Shown: positions 17,538-26,518 of the stretch, piece by piece
Layout of the letters: each line of letters begins with the position of its first letter
How positions within the stretch are numbered: position 1 is the stretch's first letter
From: JAABVY01 sp964627935
GTDB taxonomy: Bacteria > Zixibacteria > MSB-5A5 > JAABVY01
Assembly: GCA_964627935.1 (NCBI GenBank)
Contig: CAZVLB010000006.1
Span: 62,001 to 126,000 of the forward strand
DNA length: 64,000 nucleotides
Reading direction: 5' to 3'
Position numbers and translations under genes: made by a program
The notes under the pieces: generated by a model
Database searches by the model: none
Seen by the model: only the letters and a program-made list of their open reading frames with translations
Told to the model about the DNA's origin: nothing

Positions 17538-19013
17538 ATGACCGAACAGAAAAAATACGATACATCCGATATTCTCCAGGCCCGACGGGCCAAGCTCGAG
17601 CAGATTCGCGAAATGGGTATCAATCCCTATCCATATAAATATGACAAAGACACCGAATCGAAGCAGGTTTTCGACAATTTCGAAAAACTGGAAAACTCCG
17701 GCAAAGAGCTCAAGCTGGCCGGGAGAATGATGACAGTGCGTGTCATGGGCAAGGCATCATTCTGTCATATTCAGGATGAAAGCGGGCAGATTCAGCTTTA
17801 TGTGCGCAGGGATGAGATTGGTGACGAGCAGTATAAACTTTTCAAATTGCTTGATATAGGAGATATAATCGGTGTCCGAGGGACCGCTTTCCGAACCAAA
17901 AAGGGCGAAATCAGCATCAAGACGGATGAGATCACATTGCTGTCGAAATCACTTCGTCCACTGCCGGAAAAATGGCACGGCCTGAAAGATGTCGAAACCC
18001 GTTACCGCCAAAGATACCTGGACCTGATCGCCAACCCGGAAATCCGTGAACTCTTCAAAAAGCGCAGCCGTCTGATCCGCGCCATGCGGGATTTTCTTGA
18101 CGACGAGGGCTTTCTCGAGGTAGAAACCCCCGTGCTCCAACCATTGTATGGCGGCGCATCGGCCCGGCCATTTGTGACCCATCATAATGCTCTCGACCGC
18201 GAGCTGTTTCTGCGCATCGCCGATGAGCTTTACCTGAAACGACTGATTATTGGCGGCTATGAAAAAGTCTACGAGGTCTGCAAGGATTTCCGCAATGAGG
18301 GAATCGACCGCTATCATAATCCCGAATTCACCATGATCGAATTTTATATGGCCTATGCGGATTATCATGATGTCATGAAGCTGATCAAACGTATGCTACT
18401 GAAGGTTGCTGTCGATGTTTTCGGGACAACCGAATATGAATTCGCCGGCAATAAATTCAATCTTGACAGCGAATGGAAGACATTGCCGATTCTCGATTCG
18501 ATCAAGCAGTATACAGGTATCGATGCCGCCAACCTGGACGATGATCAGTTGATCGCCAAATGTGATGAACTCGGCATTGAGATTGAAAAGACCCGCGGCC
18601 GTCCAAAAATACTGGATGATATCTTCACCGAGAAAGTCCAGCCGCACCTGATTCAGCCGACATTCATCACCGATCATCCGCTGGAGATGTCGCCCCTGGC
18701 CAAGATTCATCGCGAAAACAAGAACCTGACCGAAAGATTCGAGCTGTTTATCGCCGGATCCGAGGTCTGCAATGCTTTCAGTGAGCTCAACGATCCTGAT
18801 GACCAGCGTTTCAGGTTCGTGGAACAGCAGAAATACAGCAAACTGGGCGATGATGAAGCGCAGCTTCTGGATGAGGATTTCCTGCGTGCCATGGATCACG
18901 GCATGCCTCCCACGGGAGGACTGGGAATCGGCATTGACAGGCTTTTTATGCTCCTGACAGGAAATACGAATATCAGGGAAGTTATTCTATTCCCGCAGCT
19001 TAAGCCGGAATAA
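17538..19013 (+). CDS. lysS: Lysyl-tRNA synthetase, class II
   Basis: 491 residues. It charges tRNA-Lys in the cytoplasm. The N-terminal anticodon-binding OB fold carries MTVRVMGKASFCHIQDESGQ. The class II core shows motif 1 (RSRLIRAMRDFLDDEGFLEV), motif 2 (VCKDFRNEGIDRYHNPEF) and motif 3 (GGLGIGIDRLFMLLTG). GCGGAG lies a good distance upstream of ATG 17538. The stop is followed after one base by the Lol permease gene. Confidence 0.97.
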   Translation: MTEQKKYDTSDILQARRAKLEQIREMGINPYPYKYDKDTESKQVFDNFEKLENSGKELKLAGRMMTVRVMGKASFCHIQDESGQIQLYVRRDEIGDEQYKLFKLLDIGDIIGVRGTAFRTKKGEISIKTDEITLLSKSLRPLPEKWHGLKDVETRYRQRYLDLIANPEIRELFKKRSRLIRAMRDFLDDEGFLEVETPVLQPLYGGASARPFVTHHNALDRELFLRIADELYLKRLIIGGYEKVYEVCKDFRNEGIDRYHNPEFTMIEFYMAYADYHDVMKLIKRMLLKVAVDVFGTTEYEFAGNKFNLDSEWKTLPILDSIKQYTGIDAANLDDDQLIAKCDELGIEIEKTRGRPKILDDIFTEKVQPHLIQPTFITDHPLEMSPLAKIHRENKNLTERFELFIAGSEVCNAFSELNDPDDQRFRFVEQQKYSKLGDDEAQLLDEDFLRAMDHGMPPTGGLGIGIDRLFMLLTGNTNIREVILFPQLKPE

Positions 19014-19014
19014 A

Positions 19015-20346
19015 ATGAATTTCAAATTTTTCATAGCGCGCCGCTATCTCATGTCCCGCAAGCGGGAGCGTTTTATCTCAATCCTGACATTCTTATCCAT
19101 TGCCGGCGTGGCCCTGGGCGTGGCCGTAGTATTTTTCGTCAATTCCATGATGAACGGCTTCGAAACCGAGGTCAAGGATAGAATTGGCGGGACGATTTCA
19201 CATATTACAGTCTATGGCTATGATAATAAAGGGATTAGCGAATTTGAGCCATTGATCGAGACGATTGATTCTGTAGAAGGTATCGAGGGCTCCGCGCCGG
19301 TGGTGCTGGGCAAGGCGGTTGCCGGTTCCAGCTATGAAAATGACGGTGTCCTGATTCGCGGGGTTGATCCGAATTATATCGAGCGGGTATCAAATATCAA
19401 GCAGTTGATGTATCGCGGCAGCTTCAGCTTCCAGACCAATGCCGGCCTTCCGGGGGCAGTTGTCGGAATTGGCCTTGCTCGCAGGCTCAGGGTTACAATC
19501 GGCGATACGATTTATATTGCCAGCCTGAAAGGCAAAACTCTCAGCCTGGGCATGAGTGATGTCAAGATAACACGTTTCACCCTTAATGGCATCTTCGAAA
19601 CCGGTATGTATGATTATGACGATTATTTCGTGTACATCTCGATTCCAAAGGCCCAGGACATATTCAAATTGCGCGATAGCGAGGTCCGCGCCGCCAATAT
19701 GCTTCTGGGTATTTCCAGCCCGCTTATGAATCAATTTGCGGATAATTTCATCAGGCCCCGACCCGAATTCGAACCGCGGGATCCGGTTTCGGCCATACAG
19801 GTACAGGTTTACGATCCTGCCAGGGTACTTGGCATCACGGAAAAGCTAGAAGACAGGATCGGCATGTTATACCTGATCCGCAACTGGGTCGATTCGCATA
19901 GTAACCTGTTTTACTGGATGAAATGGGAAAAGATATTGCTGACACTGGCCATGCTCCTGATTGTGGCCGTGGCGACATTCAACATCATTTCCACGCTGGT
20001 TATGGTTGTGCTGGAAAAACAGTCCGAAATTGCAATTTTGAAATCGATGGGTGCCTATCCCCGCACGATTGTGTCGATTTTTATGTTTATCGGCCTGATA
20101 TCCGGGGTTGTGGGTACAATTAGTGGTGCCATACTTGGTTATCTGATGTGCTGGCTGCAGCAGACATTCCGCATTATTTCGCTTCCGGGAGACATATATT
20201 TTCTGAGCTTTTTGCCGATCGAAATGAGGATTGTCGATTTCGTGGTAATCTGCCTGGCAGCAATTGCACTAACATTTCTGGCAACGATTTATCCGGCCTT
20301 TCGCGCGGGACGGCTGTATCCCTTAGAAATTATTAGATATCAATAA
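19015..20346 (+). CDS. Lipoprotein-releasing ABC transporter permease (LolC/LolE family)
   Basis: 443 residues with the LolC/E/MacB layout: a first membrane helix after the conserved start (FFIARRYLMSRKRERFISILTFLSIAGVALGVAVVFFVNSMMNGF), a large periplasmic domain (about residues 50-300), then three C-terminal membrane helices ending in the typical YPAFRAGRLYPLEIIRYQ. The complex extracts lipoproteins from the inner membrane and hands them to LolA. Only one permease gene is present, so a homodimer (LolF-like) is likely. lolD follows after 14 bases. The start is one base past the lysS stop. Confidence 0.92.
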   Translation: MNFKFFIARRYLMSRKRERFISILTFLSIAGVALGVAVVFFVNSMMNGFETEVKDRIGGTISHITVYGYDNKGISEFEPLIETIDSVEGIEGSAPVVLGKAVAGSSYENDGVLIRGVDPNYIERVSNIKQLMYRGSFSFQTNAGLPGAVVGIGLARRLRVTIGDTIYIASLKGKTLSLGMSDVKITRFTLNGIFETGMYDYDDYFVYISIPKAQDIFKLRDSEVRAANMLLGISSPLMNQFADNFIRPRPEFEPRDPVSAIQVQVYDPARVLGITEKLEDRIGMLYLIRNWVDSHSNLFYWMKWEKILLTLAMLLIVAVATFNIISTLVMVVLEKQSEIAILKSMGAYPRTIVSIFMFIGLISGVVGTISGAILGYLMCWLQQTFRIISLPGDIYFLSFLPIEMRIVDFVVICLAAIALTFLATIYPAFRAGRLYPLEIIRYQ

Positions 20347-20360
20347 CTTTAGCTAAATAA

Positions 20361-21113
20361 ATGATGAAATCTGGCGAAAATAAGAATAGCAGGGATGCTG
20401 GGGCCAAAGCGGGCCCGCAGGCTGCAAAGAAGCACAACAAAACCCTGCTGAAAGCAATTGACTTAAAAAGAAAATTCAGTACATCCGAAGGTGAAATTGA
20501 GATTCTTCGGGGAATTAATTTGGAAATAGCTGAAAATGATATGATTTCCGTGGTCGGAGCATCCGGCGCAGGCAAAAGCACATTACTCTACCTGTTAAGC
20601 GGACTGGACAAGCCCACAGGGGGTCAGATCATGTTCGAAGACAGGGATATCTCGAGCATGAATGAATACGAGCTTTCACGTTTTCGGAACAAAAATATAG
20701 GCTTCGTGTATCAATTTCACTATCTCCTTTCAGAGTTCAGCGCTCTGGAAAATGTTATGATGCCGCTTTTAATTTCGGGGGAAAGCAAGAAACCAGCGGA
20801 GTCAAAGGCGTATAATATACTGGAGAGATTGGATCTTAAGGATCGAGCGGGTCATCGCCCGGGCAAATTGTCCGGGGGTGAACAGCAGAGGGTTGCGGTC
20901 GCACGCGCCCTGGCGACATCACCACGCATTGTCTTCGCGGATGAACCCTCGGGAAACCTGGATGAAAAAACCGCCGATTCGCTGCATGATCTTCTGGTCG
21001 AGACGAATAAAACGACCGGCGTGACATTTCTGATCGCCACTCACAATCTCGGCCTGGCGCGGAAGGCGGATAGGATGTTTGAACTCTCCGCGGGAACATT
21101 GCGGCAAAAATAG
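20361..21113 (+). CDS. lolD: Lipoprotein-releasing ABC transporter ATPase LolD
   Basis: 250 residues. The ATPase partner of the preceding permease. Walker A is GASGAGKST, the ABC signature LSGGEQQR, and Walker B IVFADEPSGNLDEKT; the H-loop is ATHN. The LolD/MacB-type stretch FVYQFHYLLSEFSALENVMM is also clear. The first 30 residues form an unusual Lys/Ala-rich extension before the ATPase fold, so a later start is possible, but no better start codon with a ribosome site is visible. Confidence 0.93.
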   Translation: MMKSGENKNSRDAGAKAGPQAAKKHNKTLLKAIDLKRKFSTSEGEIEILRGINLEIAENDMISVVGASGAGKSTLLYLLSGLDKPTGGQIMFEDRDISSMNEYELSRFRNKNIGFVYQFHYLLSEFSALENVMMPLLISGESKKPAESKAYNILERLDLKDRAGHRPGKLSGGEQQRVAVARALATSPRIVFADEPSGNLDEKTADSLHDLLVETNKTTGVTFLIATHNLGLARKADRMFELSAGTLRQK

Positions 21114-21125
21114 CGGAGGATGGTT

Positions 21126-21626
21126 ATGCTTTGCGACAACTGCAAGAAAAATGAAGCGACCATTAACTTTACACAGGTAGCAAATGATAAAAAGATAGAG
21201 TATCATCTCTGCGAAACCTGCGCAGAAAAGCTGGGATTTAAAAATCCCTTAAAAGCGGTACCGTTTCCACTGGGAGATTTCCTTTCGTCCATGGTTGACA
21301 AGGATTTCAAACAGAATACCGGTTCGCTGGTGCAGATCAGCTGCCCGTCCTGCAAGCTGACATTTGCCGAGTTCTCGAAAACAGGCAAATTCGGCTGCGG
21401 AAAATGTTACCGGGCTTTTAAGAGCCAGATCGATGATCTGCTGCGCAAGATTCACGGTTCCAATCGCCATGTCGGCAAACTTCCGCATGGCTCGGAAACA
21501 AAGATGGAACCTTTGCGGCGTGAACGGGAGTTACAGGAAAAGCTGAGAGAAGCCATAAAAAACGAGGAATTCGAAAAAGCCGCGGAGATTCGCGATAAAT
21601 TGAAATTAATTTCGGAGGACAAATAG
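21126..21626 (+). CDS. mcsA: McsA, zinc-binding activator of the McsB arginine kinase
   Basis: 166 residues from ATG 21126, chosen over ATG 21120 because GGAGG at 21115-21119 is then six bases away. Four CxxC pairs are visible: CDNC, CETC, CPSC and CGKC, as in McsA of Bacillus. The C-terminus carries a UVR motif (REAIKNEEFEKAAEIRDKLK) that binds ClpC. McsA activates McsB, which phosphorylates arginines to mark proteins for ClpCP. The gene is followed within 9 bases by mcsB and then clpC. The Firmicutes repressor gene ctsR is missing; lolD takes its place upstream. Confidence 0.93.
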   Translation: MLCDNCKKNEATINFTQVANDKKIEYHLCETCAEKLGFKNPLKAVPFPLGDFLSSMVDKDFKQNTGSLVQISCPSCKLTFAEFSKTGKFGCGKCYRAFKSQIDDLLRKIHGSNRHVGKLPHGSETKMEPLRRERELQEKLREAIKNEEFEKAAEIRDKLKLISEDK

Positions 21627-21635
21627 GAGCTGGCT

Positions 21636-22688
21636 ATGTTAGAAGGGCTTATCGGCCAGACAGCATCATGGTTAAAGGGTGACGGCCTCGATTCGGCAAT
21701 AGTTGTATCGAGCCGTGTCAGGCTGGCCAGAAATATCCAGGATATGCTCTACCCGGGTGCCAGTAACCCGGAGGAAAGCGAGCGCGTGCGCGAATATGTG
21801 CGCAAGGCCCTCGAAAACGAGCAATTGCTGGAAAGAGGTACATTCCTGAACTCTGAGAATATCGGCGACCTCGACCGCAGGTTCCTGGTCGAAAGGCACC
21901 TGATTTCTCCCGAATTTCTCAGCACAACTCTCTCGAAGGGCTTATTCATTACTAATAATGAAGACACAAGCATAATGGTAAATGAGGAAGATCATCTGCG
22001 GATCCAGTCGCTGGTCTCGGGGCTCGATATTCAGCGGGCCATGGACATTGCCGAGGGTATCGACAAAAAGCTTGGCGATACACTGGCTTATGACTATGAC
22101 GGCGAATACGGCTTCATGACCTCCTGCCCCACAAATTGCGGGACAGGCATGCGGGCTTCGATACTGATACATCTTCCGGGTCTGGTTCTATTGCGCGAGA
22201 TTGACAAGATAATTGACAAGATCACCAAACTTGGACTGACAGTGCGCGGATTCTATGGCGAAGGAACAGAAGTACTTGGAAATTTGTTTCAGGTATCGAA
22301 CCAGACGACGTTAGGCAGAACAGAACAGGACATTACAGATTCGCTGCAACAGATAACGCGTCAACTGATCGAGCATGAAGAGAATGCTCGCAAAACGCTG
22401 ATCCGTGAGGCACCGGATGAGATCAAGGACAAAATCTGGAGAGCCTACGGGATATTGAAAAATGCGCGGGTCTTAACGTCAGAGGAAACAATGAATTTAT
22501 TATCGGCAGTCAGACTGGGAGCGGCACTGGGTGTGCTGGACATGATCCCGTTGACCTTGCTAAACGAGATCCTGGTACTGGCTCAACCGGCACATATTCA
22601 CAAAATGTATGGAGAAAAGCTCTCAGCATCGGAACGCGATGTGAAACGTGCCGAATTGATAAGAGGCAGGCTGGCCGAGTTACAGTAA
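21636..22688 (+). CDS. mcsB: Protein-arginine kinase McsB
   Basis: 350 residues, full length. McsB is a guanidino-kinase-fold enzyme that phosphorylates arginine side chains of proteins. Conserved points: IVVSSRVRLARNIQD near residue 25, the NEEDHLRIQ loop, and the catalytic cysteine region TSCPTNCGTGMRASI. TAGGAG upstream of the ATG gives a good ribosome site. It lies between mcsA and clpC, the classical functional trio for arginine-tagged proteolysis. Confidence 0.95.
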   Translation: MLEGLIGQTASWLKGDGLDSAIVVSSRVRLARNIQDMLYPGASNPEESERVREYVRKALENEQLLERGTFLNSENIGDLDRRFLVERHLISPEFLSTTLSKGLFITNNEDTSIMVNEEDHLRIQSLVSGLDIQRAMDIAEGIDKKLGDTLAYDYDGEYGFMTSCPTNCGTGMRASILIHLPGLVLLREIDKIIDKITKLGLTVRGFYGEGTEVLGNLFQVSNQTTLGRTEQDITDSLQQITRQLIEHEENARKTLIREAPDEIKDKIWRAYGILKNARVLTSEETMNLLSAVRLGAALGVLDMIPLTLLNEILVLAQPAHIHKMYGEKLSASERDVKRAELIRGRLAELQ

Positions 22689-22712
22689 GAATACACATGG
22701 AGGACTTATATT

Positions 22713-25178
22713 ATGAATGAGATGTTCACCGAACTGGCGCGTAAGGCGATTGAATACGCCCGCGACGAAGCAACCAGATTACGGCATGATTATATCGGGA
22801 CTGAACATCTGCTCTTGGGACTGATCAGACTCGGTGAGGGCCGTGCGGTTGAGATCATTACCAACATCGGACTTGAACTGCAGGATCTGAAGCAGTCTGT
22901 TGAAGATGTGGTCCAGCCCTCGGGCGGAACCATGACAATGGGACAGCTTCCCCTGACCGCCCGGGCCAAAAAGACCCTGGAGGTCTCCGGGCAGGAAGCC
23001 CGAGCGCTTAAATCGAAGGATATCGATACCGAGCATATACTTCTGGCGCTGCTTAAGGATGAAGAGGGAGTGGCCGCACAGGTATTGTCAATGTACGATA
23101 TTTCTTATCAGGAAGCCTACGATGAACTGAAAAACATCCAGGCCGGGAAACCTTCCAATTTTGCCAAAAAGCGCAAAAAATCGAAAACTCCCGCGCTGGA
23201 TCACTTCGGACGCGACCTGACAGAACTGGCCCGTCGCAGCAAACTCGATCCAATCATCGGACGTGATGATGAAATCGAGCGTGTGACCCAGATTCTCTCG
23301 CGCAGAAAGAAGAACAATCCGGTCCTGATCGGCGAGCCGGGTGTCGGTAAGACAGCCATCGCCGAGGGCCTGGCGCAGAGAATCGTGGCCGGGCGAGTAC
23401 CCCAGACTCTCGAAAACAAGCGTCTGGTGACGCTCGACATGGCCTCCCTGGTGGCCGGTACCAAGTACCGCGGTCAGTTCGAGGAAAGGCTGAAATCAGT
23501 CATGAATGAGATCGTCAATTCCAACGACGTGATCATTTTTATCGATGAGCTGCATACGATTGTGGGAGCCGGCGGAGCCGAGGGCTCGCTGGATGCCTCC
23601 AATATCTTCAAGCCGGCGCTTTCGCGCGGTGAGTTGCAGTGCATCGGCGCAACGACATTAAACGAATACAGAAAATATATCGAAAAGGATGGTGCCCTGG
23701 ATCGCAGGTTCCAGACGGTTATGGTCGAAGCTCCCACAACGGAGGAGTCGATCCAGATCCTGATGGGACTGCGCCAGAAATACGAAGAGCACCATAAAAT
23801 AAAGATTTCCGAAGAGGCAATCGAGGAGGCGGTCAAGCTTTCGGATCGCTATATCACCGGTAAATTCCAGCCCGACAAGGCATTGGACATTATCGACGAG
23901 GCCGGAAGCCGTGCTCATCTATCCAGCTACACCAAGCCCAATGAGTTCGCCGAGATCGAGACGCAGATCGAGGAGATTCAGCGCCGCAAGGAAGATGCGG
24001 TCAAGAATCAGGAATTCGAAAAAGCGGCTCATCTGCGCGATGAACTCAAAAACAAGCGCGAGGAGCTGGCCCAGTTGAAATCCAAATGGGAGGAGGAGCG
24101 TGAGAAGCAGCAGATCGTCCTGATGGGCGAGGATGTTGCCCTGGTGGTGGCCAAAATCACCGGCATTCCGCTTTTCCGACTGGAGGAAAAGGAATCCAAG
24201 CGCCTGCTTCGTATGGAAGAGGAAATCAAGCAGAAAATCGTCGGTCAGGATGAGGCTATTAGATCGATTGCCAAGGCAATTCGCAGGGCCCGTGCCGGCC
24301 TGGGCGATCCGCGCCGTCCGATCGGCTCATTTGTCTTCCTCGGCCCCACAGGAGTTGGTAAAACCGAGCTGTCACGGGAACTGGCGGAATTCATGTTCGA
24401 GGATGCCAACGCCCTGGTGCGTATCGATATGTCCGAGTATATGGAGAAGTTCGCCGTCTCACGTCTGATCGGCGCTCCCCCAGGATATGTCGGTTATGAA
24501 GAGGGCGGTCAGTTGACCGAAAAGGTGCGCAGGCACCCCTATTCGGTCGTTCTCCTGGACGAAATCGAAAAAGCTCATCCGGATGTATTCAATATACTAT
24601 TACAGCTTTTCGACGACGGATCATTGACCGATTCATTTGGACGACGGGTTGATTTCCGTAATACCATTATAATTATGACATCAAACGCAGGTACTCGTGC
24701 GATCGGCGAGGGCAAGACACTTGGCTTCGCAAAGGATAAAGTAGAATCCGATTACGACATGATGAAAAAGCGCGTGATCGAAGAGATGAAGCGAATTTTC
24801 AATCCTGAGCTCTTGAACAGGATTGATGAGACCATTATTTTCCATTCGCTGAGCAGGGAAAACATCAAGGAAATCGTCGGGATTCGCCTGGTGGAAGTCA
24901 GCCAGCGCCTGGCAGAGAAGGGTATTTCCTTCCATCTCACCGATGATGCCAAGGAATTCCTGGCGGATAAGGGCTACGACAGGAACTTCGGCGCCCGTCC
25001 GTTAAACCGTGCAATACAGAAATTCCTGGAGGATCCGCTGGCCGAGGAGATTCTGAGCGGCCAGTATGCGGGCGACTGCGAGGTCGAGGTCTATTACAAG
25101 CAAGGCGATGACGGCCTTAGCTTTAAGACCAGTACCAAGGTCGATTCCGACAAAAAAGCGGTTTCGCAGGAAATTTAG
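22713..25178 (+). CDS. clpC: ATP-dependent Clp protease ATP-binding subunit ClpC
   Basis: 821 residues. AAA+ unfoldase that feeds proteins to ClpP. Two N-terminal Clp_N repeats (ARKAIEYARDEATRLRHDYI and TARAKKTLEVSGQEARALKS) receive adaptors or phosphoarginine. The first AAA domain has GEPGVGKTA, the second GPTGVGKTE. Between them a UVR motif (KNQEFEKAAHLRDELK) marks ClpC rather than ClpA or ClpB. GGAGG lies upstream of the ATG. A strong terminator follows at 25210-25248, so clpC ends the operon. clpP is not in the window. Confidence 0.96.
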   Translation: MNEMFTELARKAIEYARDEATRLRHDYIGTEHLLLGLIRLGEGRAVEIITNIGLELQDLKQSVEDVVQPSGGTMTMGQLPLTARAKKTLEVSGQEARALKSKDIDTEHILLALLKDEEGVAAQVLSMYDISYQEAYDELKNIQAGKPSNFAKKRKKSKTPALDHFGRDLTELARRSKLDPIIGRDDEIERVTQILSRRKKNNPVLIGEPGVGKTAIAEGLAQRIVAGRVPQTLENKRLVTLDMASLVAGTKYRGQFEERLKSVMNEIVNSNDVIIFIDELHTIVGAGGAEGSLDASNIFKPALSRGELQCIGATTLNEYRKYIEKDGALDRRFQTVMVEAPTTEESIQILMGLRQKYEEHHKIKISEEAIEEAVKLSDRYITGKFQPDKALDIIDEAGSRAHLSSYTKPNEFAEIETQIEEIQRRKEDAVKNQEFEKAAHLRDELKNKREELAQLKSKWEEEREKQQIVLMGEDVALVVAKITGIPLFRLEEKESKRLLRMEEEIKQKIVGQDEAIRSIAKAIRRARAGLGDPRRPIGSFVFLGPTGVGKTELSRELAEFMFEDANALVRIDMSEYMEKFAVSRLIGAPPGYVGYEEGGQLTEKVRRHPYSVVLLDEIEKAHPDVFNILLQLFDDGSLTDSFGRRVDFRNTIIIMTSNAGTRAIGEGKTLGFAKDKVESDYDMMKKRVIEEMKRIFNPELLNRIDETIIFHSLSRENIKEIVGIRLVEVSQRLAEKGISFHLTDDAKEFLADKGYDRNFGARPLNRAIQKFLEDPLAEEILSGQYAGDCEVEVYYKQGDDGLSFKTSTKVDSDKKAVSQEI

Positions 25179-25179
25179 C

Positions 25180-25208
25180 TTGCCAGAATAGCGCATTTGT
25201 ATTATAAT
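25180..25208 (+). promoter_or_regulatory. Promoter of rpmA
   Basis: TTGCCA (25180-25185), 17-base spacer, TATAAT (25203-25208): 5 of 6 and 6 of 6 matches to the sigma70 consensus. It sits directly in front of the clpC terminator, so the expected start (about 25215) falls inside the left arm of that hairpin. Confidence 0.72.
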
Positions 25209-25209
25209 C

Positions 25210-25248
25210 CCAAAACCCAAATATTTGATATTTGGGTTTTGGATTTTT
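25210..25248 (+). terminator. Rho-independent terminator of clpC
   Basis: A perfect 14-bp stem (CCAAAACCCAAATA at 25210-25223 with TATTTGGGTTTTGG at 25229-25242, 5-base loop TTTGA) followed by ATTTTT. It overlaps the transcription start region of rpmA. Confidence 0.85.
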
Positions 25249-25263
25249 GAGGAGGAAATAAAA

Positions 25264-25521
25264 ATGGCTCATAAAAAAGGTGTCGGATCATCCAGAAATG
25301 GAAGAGATTCCCACGGACAGCGCCGCGGCGTGAAGACTTTCTCCGGCCAGACCATTAAGGCAGGTTCGATCATCGTGCGTCAATGCGGCACCAGAATCCA
25401 TCCCGGCGAAAATGTCGGCATGGGTAAGGATTATACTCTTTTTGCGCTTATTGACGGCGTGGTGAAATTCGTCCGTAAAGATAAGAAGCGTAAAATGGTG
25501 AGCGTCGAGGCCGCCAGCTAA
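25264..25521 (+). CDS. rpmA: 50S ribosomal protein L27
   Basis: 85 residues from ATG 25264, with GAGGAGGAAAT just upstream. The longer frame from 25225 crosses the terminator hairpin and is rejected. The start AHKKGVGSSRNGRDSHGQRR and the body VKTFSGQTIKAGSIIVRQCG are typical of L27, whose N-terminus reaches the peptidyl transferase centre. There is no Firmicutes-type cleavable leader. It stands alone between two terminators; its usual partner rplU is at 31244-31558 on the other strand. Confidence 0.97.
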   Translation: MAHKKGVGSSRNGRDSHGQRRGVKTFSGQTIKAGSIIVRQCGTRIHPGENVGMGKDYTLFALIDGVVKFVRKDKKRKMVSVEAAS

Positions 25522-25549
25522 ATCAGATTATCCCCTCTTTTTCGTAGAT

Positions 25550-25580
25550 GCCCCGTTGCATTTTCAACGGGGCTTTTTTT
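25550..25580 (+). terminator. Rho-independent terminator of rpmA
   Basis: Perfect 9-bp GC-rich stem GCCCCGTTG (25550-25558) with CAACGGGGC (25565-25573), 6-base loop, then seven T. Confidence 0.92.
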
Positions 25581-25600
25581 ATCTGCGCCATTCGTAAAAG

Positions 25601-25628
25601 TTGACAAAGTTCCGATTTCTTCTAATAT
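25601..25628 (+). promoter_or_regulatory. Promoter of the fumarase genes
   Basis: TTGACA (25601-25606), 16-base spacer, TAATAT (25623-25628): perfect -35, 4 of 6 in the -10. It lies 36 bases ahead of the chosen start codon and just after the rpmA terminator. Confidence 0.6.
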
Positions 25629-25663
25629 TCAATAAAACTTTTTCATCGGAGAGGATGGCAGTC

Positions 25664-26506
25664 ATGAGAGAACTTCATGTTTCCGAGATTATTCCGGCGG
25701 TAAAGAAACTTTGTATGGAAGCCAATTACAAGCTCGGCGAAGATGTTTACAACGGGCTCAAAAAGGCTATCGATACTGAGGAATCACCGCTGGGACAGTC
25801 AATTATAAAAGACATTTTAAAGAACGCCGATATAGCGCGTAGCGAAGAAATGCCGATTTGTCAGGATACCGGTTTTGCGGTATTTTTTGTGCGTATGGGC
25901 CAGGATTTGCATATCACCGGAGGTGACTTTAACGAGGCCTTCAATGAGGGCGTACGCCAGGGCTATAAGGACGGCTTTCTGCGCAAGTCTATCGTTACCG
26001 ATCCGATCGAGCGTAAGAATTCGGGCGATAACACTCCCTCGATTATTAACCTCGAGGTTGTGCCCGGAGATAAGCTTGAAATCATCTGTGCCCCAAAGGG
26101 CGGCGGCTCGGAAAATATGAGCGAGGTAAAGATGCTTAAGCCCTCGGATGGCGTTGAAGGCCTGAAGGAATTTGTAGTCGAGCGAGTGACCAAATCGGGC
26201 GGAAATCCCTGCCCGCCTGTCATCGTTGGCGTCGGCATCGGCGGCACATTCGACAAATGCGCACAGCTCGCCAAAAGAGCGCTTCTGCGCGAAGTCGGAT
26301 CGAGTCATCCGGAAAAGTATTACGCCGACCTGGAAAAAGAGCTTCTACATGAAGTCAACAAAATCGGCATCGGCCCGCAGGGCTTGGGCGGCCGTACCAC
26401 AGCAATAGCGGTTCACATTGAGGTGCATCCCTGCCATATCGCCAGCTTCCCGGTGGCGGTCAATATGCAGTGCCATGCAGCCCGTCATAAAAGCGTTGTA
26501 CTTTAA
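25664..26506 (+). CDS. Fumarate hydratase class I, alpha subunit (or tartrate dehydratase)
   Basis: 280 residues from ATG 25664; GGAGAGG at 25648-25654 is nine bases away, while ATG 25655 would touch it. This is the N-terminal half of the oxygen-sensitive iron-sulfur fumarase, here a separate subunit. Cysteines that can hold the 4Fe-4S cluster are visible in MPICQDTGFAVFF, GGNPCPPVIVGVGIGG and VEVHPCHIASFP. It interconverts fumarate and malate in the TCA cycle. Tartrate dehydratase has the same two-subunit form and cannot be fully excluded, but fumarase is far more common. The beta subunit follows after 12 bases. Confidence 0.9.
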   Translation: MRELHVSEIIPAVKKLCMEANYKLGEDVYNGLKKAIDTEESPLGQSIIKDILKNADIARSEEMPICQDTGFAVFFVRMGQDLHITGGDFNEAFNEGVRQGYKDGFLRKSIVTDPIERKNSGDNTPSIINLEVVPGDKLEIICAPKGGGSENMSEVKMLKPSDGVEGLKEFVVERVTKSGGNPCPPVIVGVGIGGTFDKCAQLAKRALLREVGSSHPEKYYADLEKELLHEVNKIGIGPQGLGGRTTAIAVHIEVHPCHIASFPVAVNMQCHAARHKSVVL

Positions 26507-26518
26507 GGAGGGATGACA

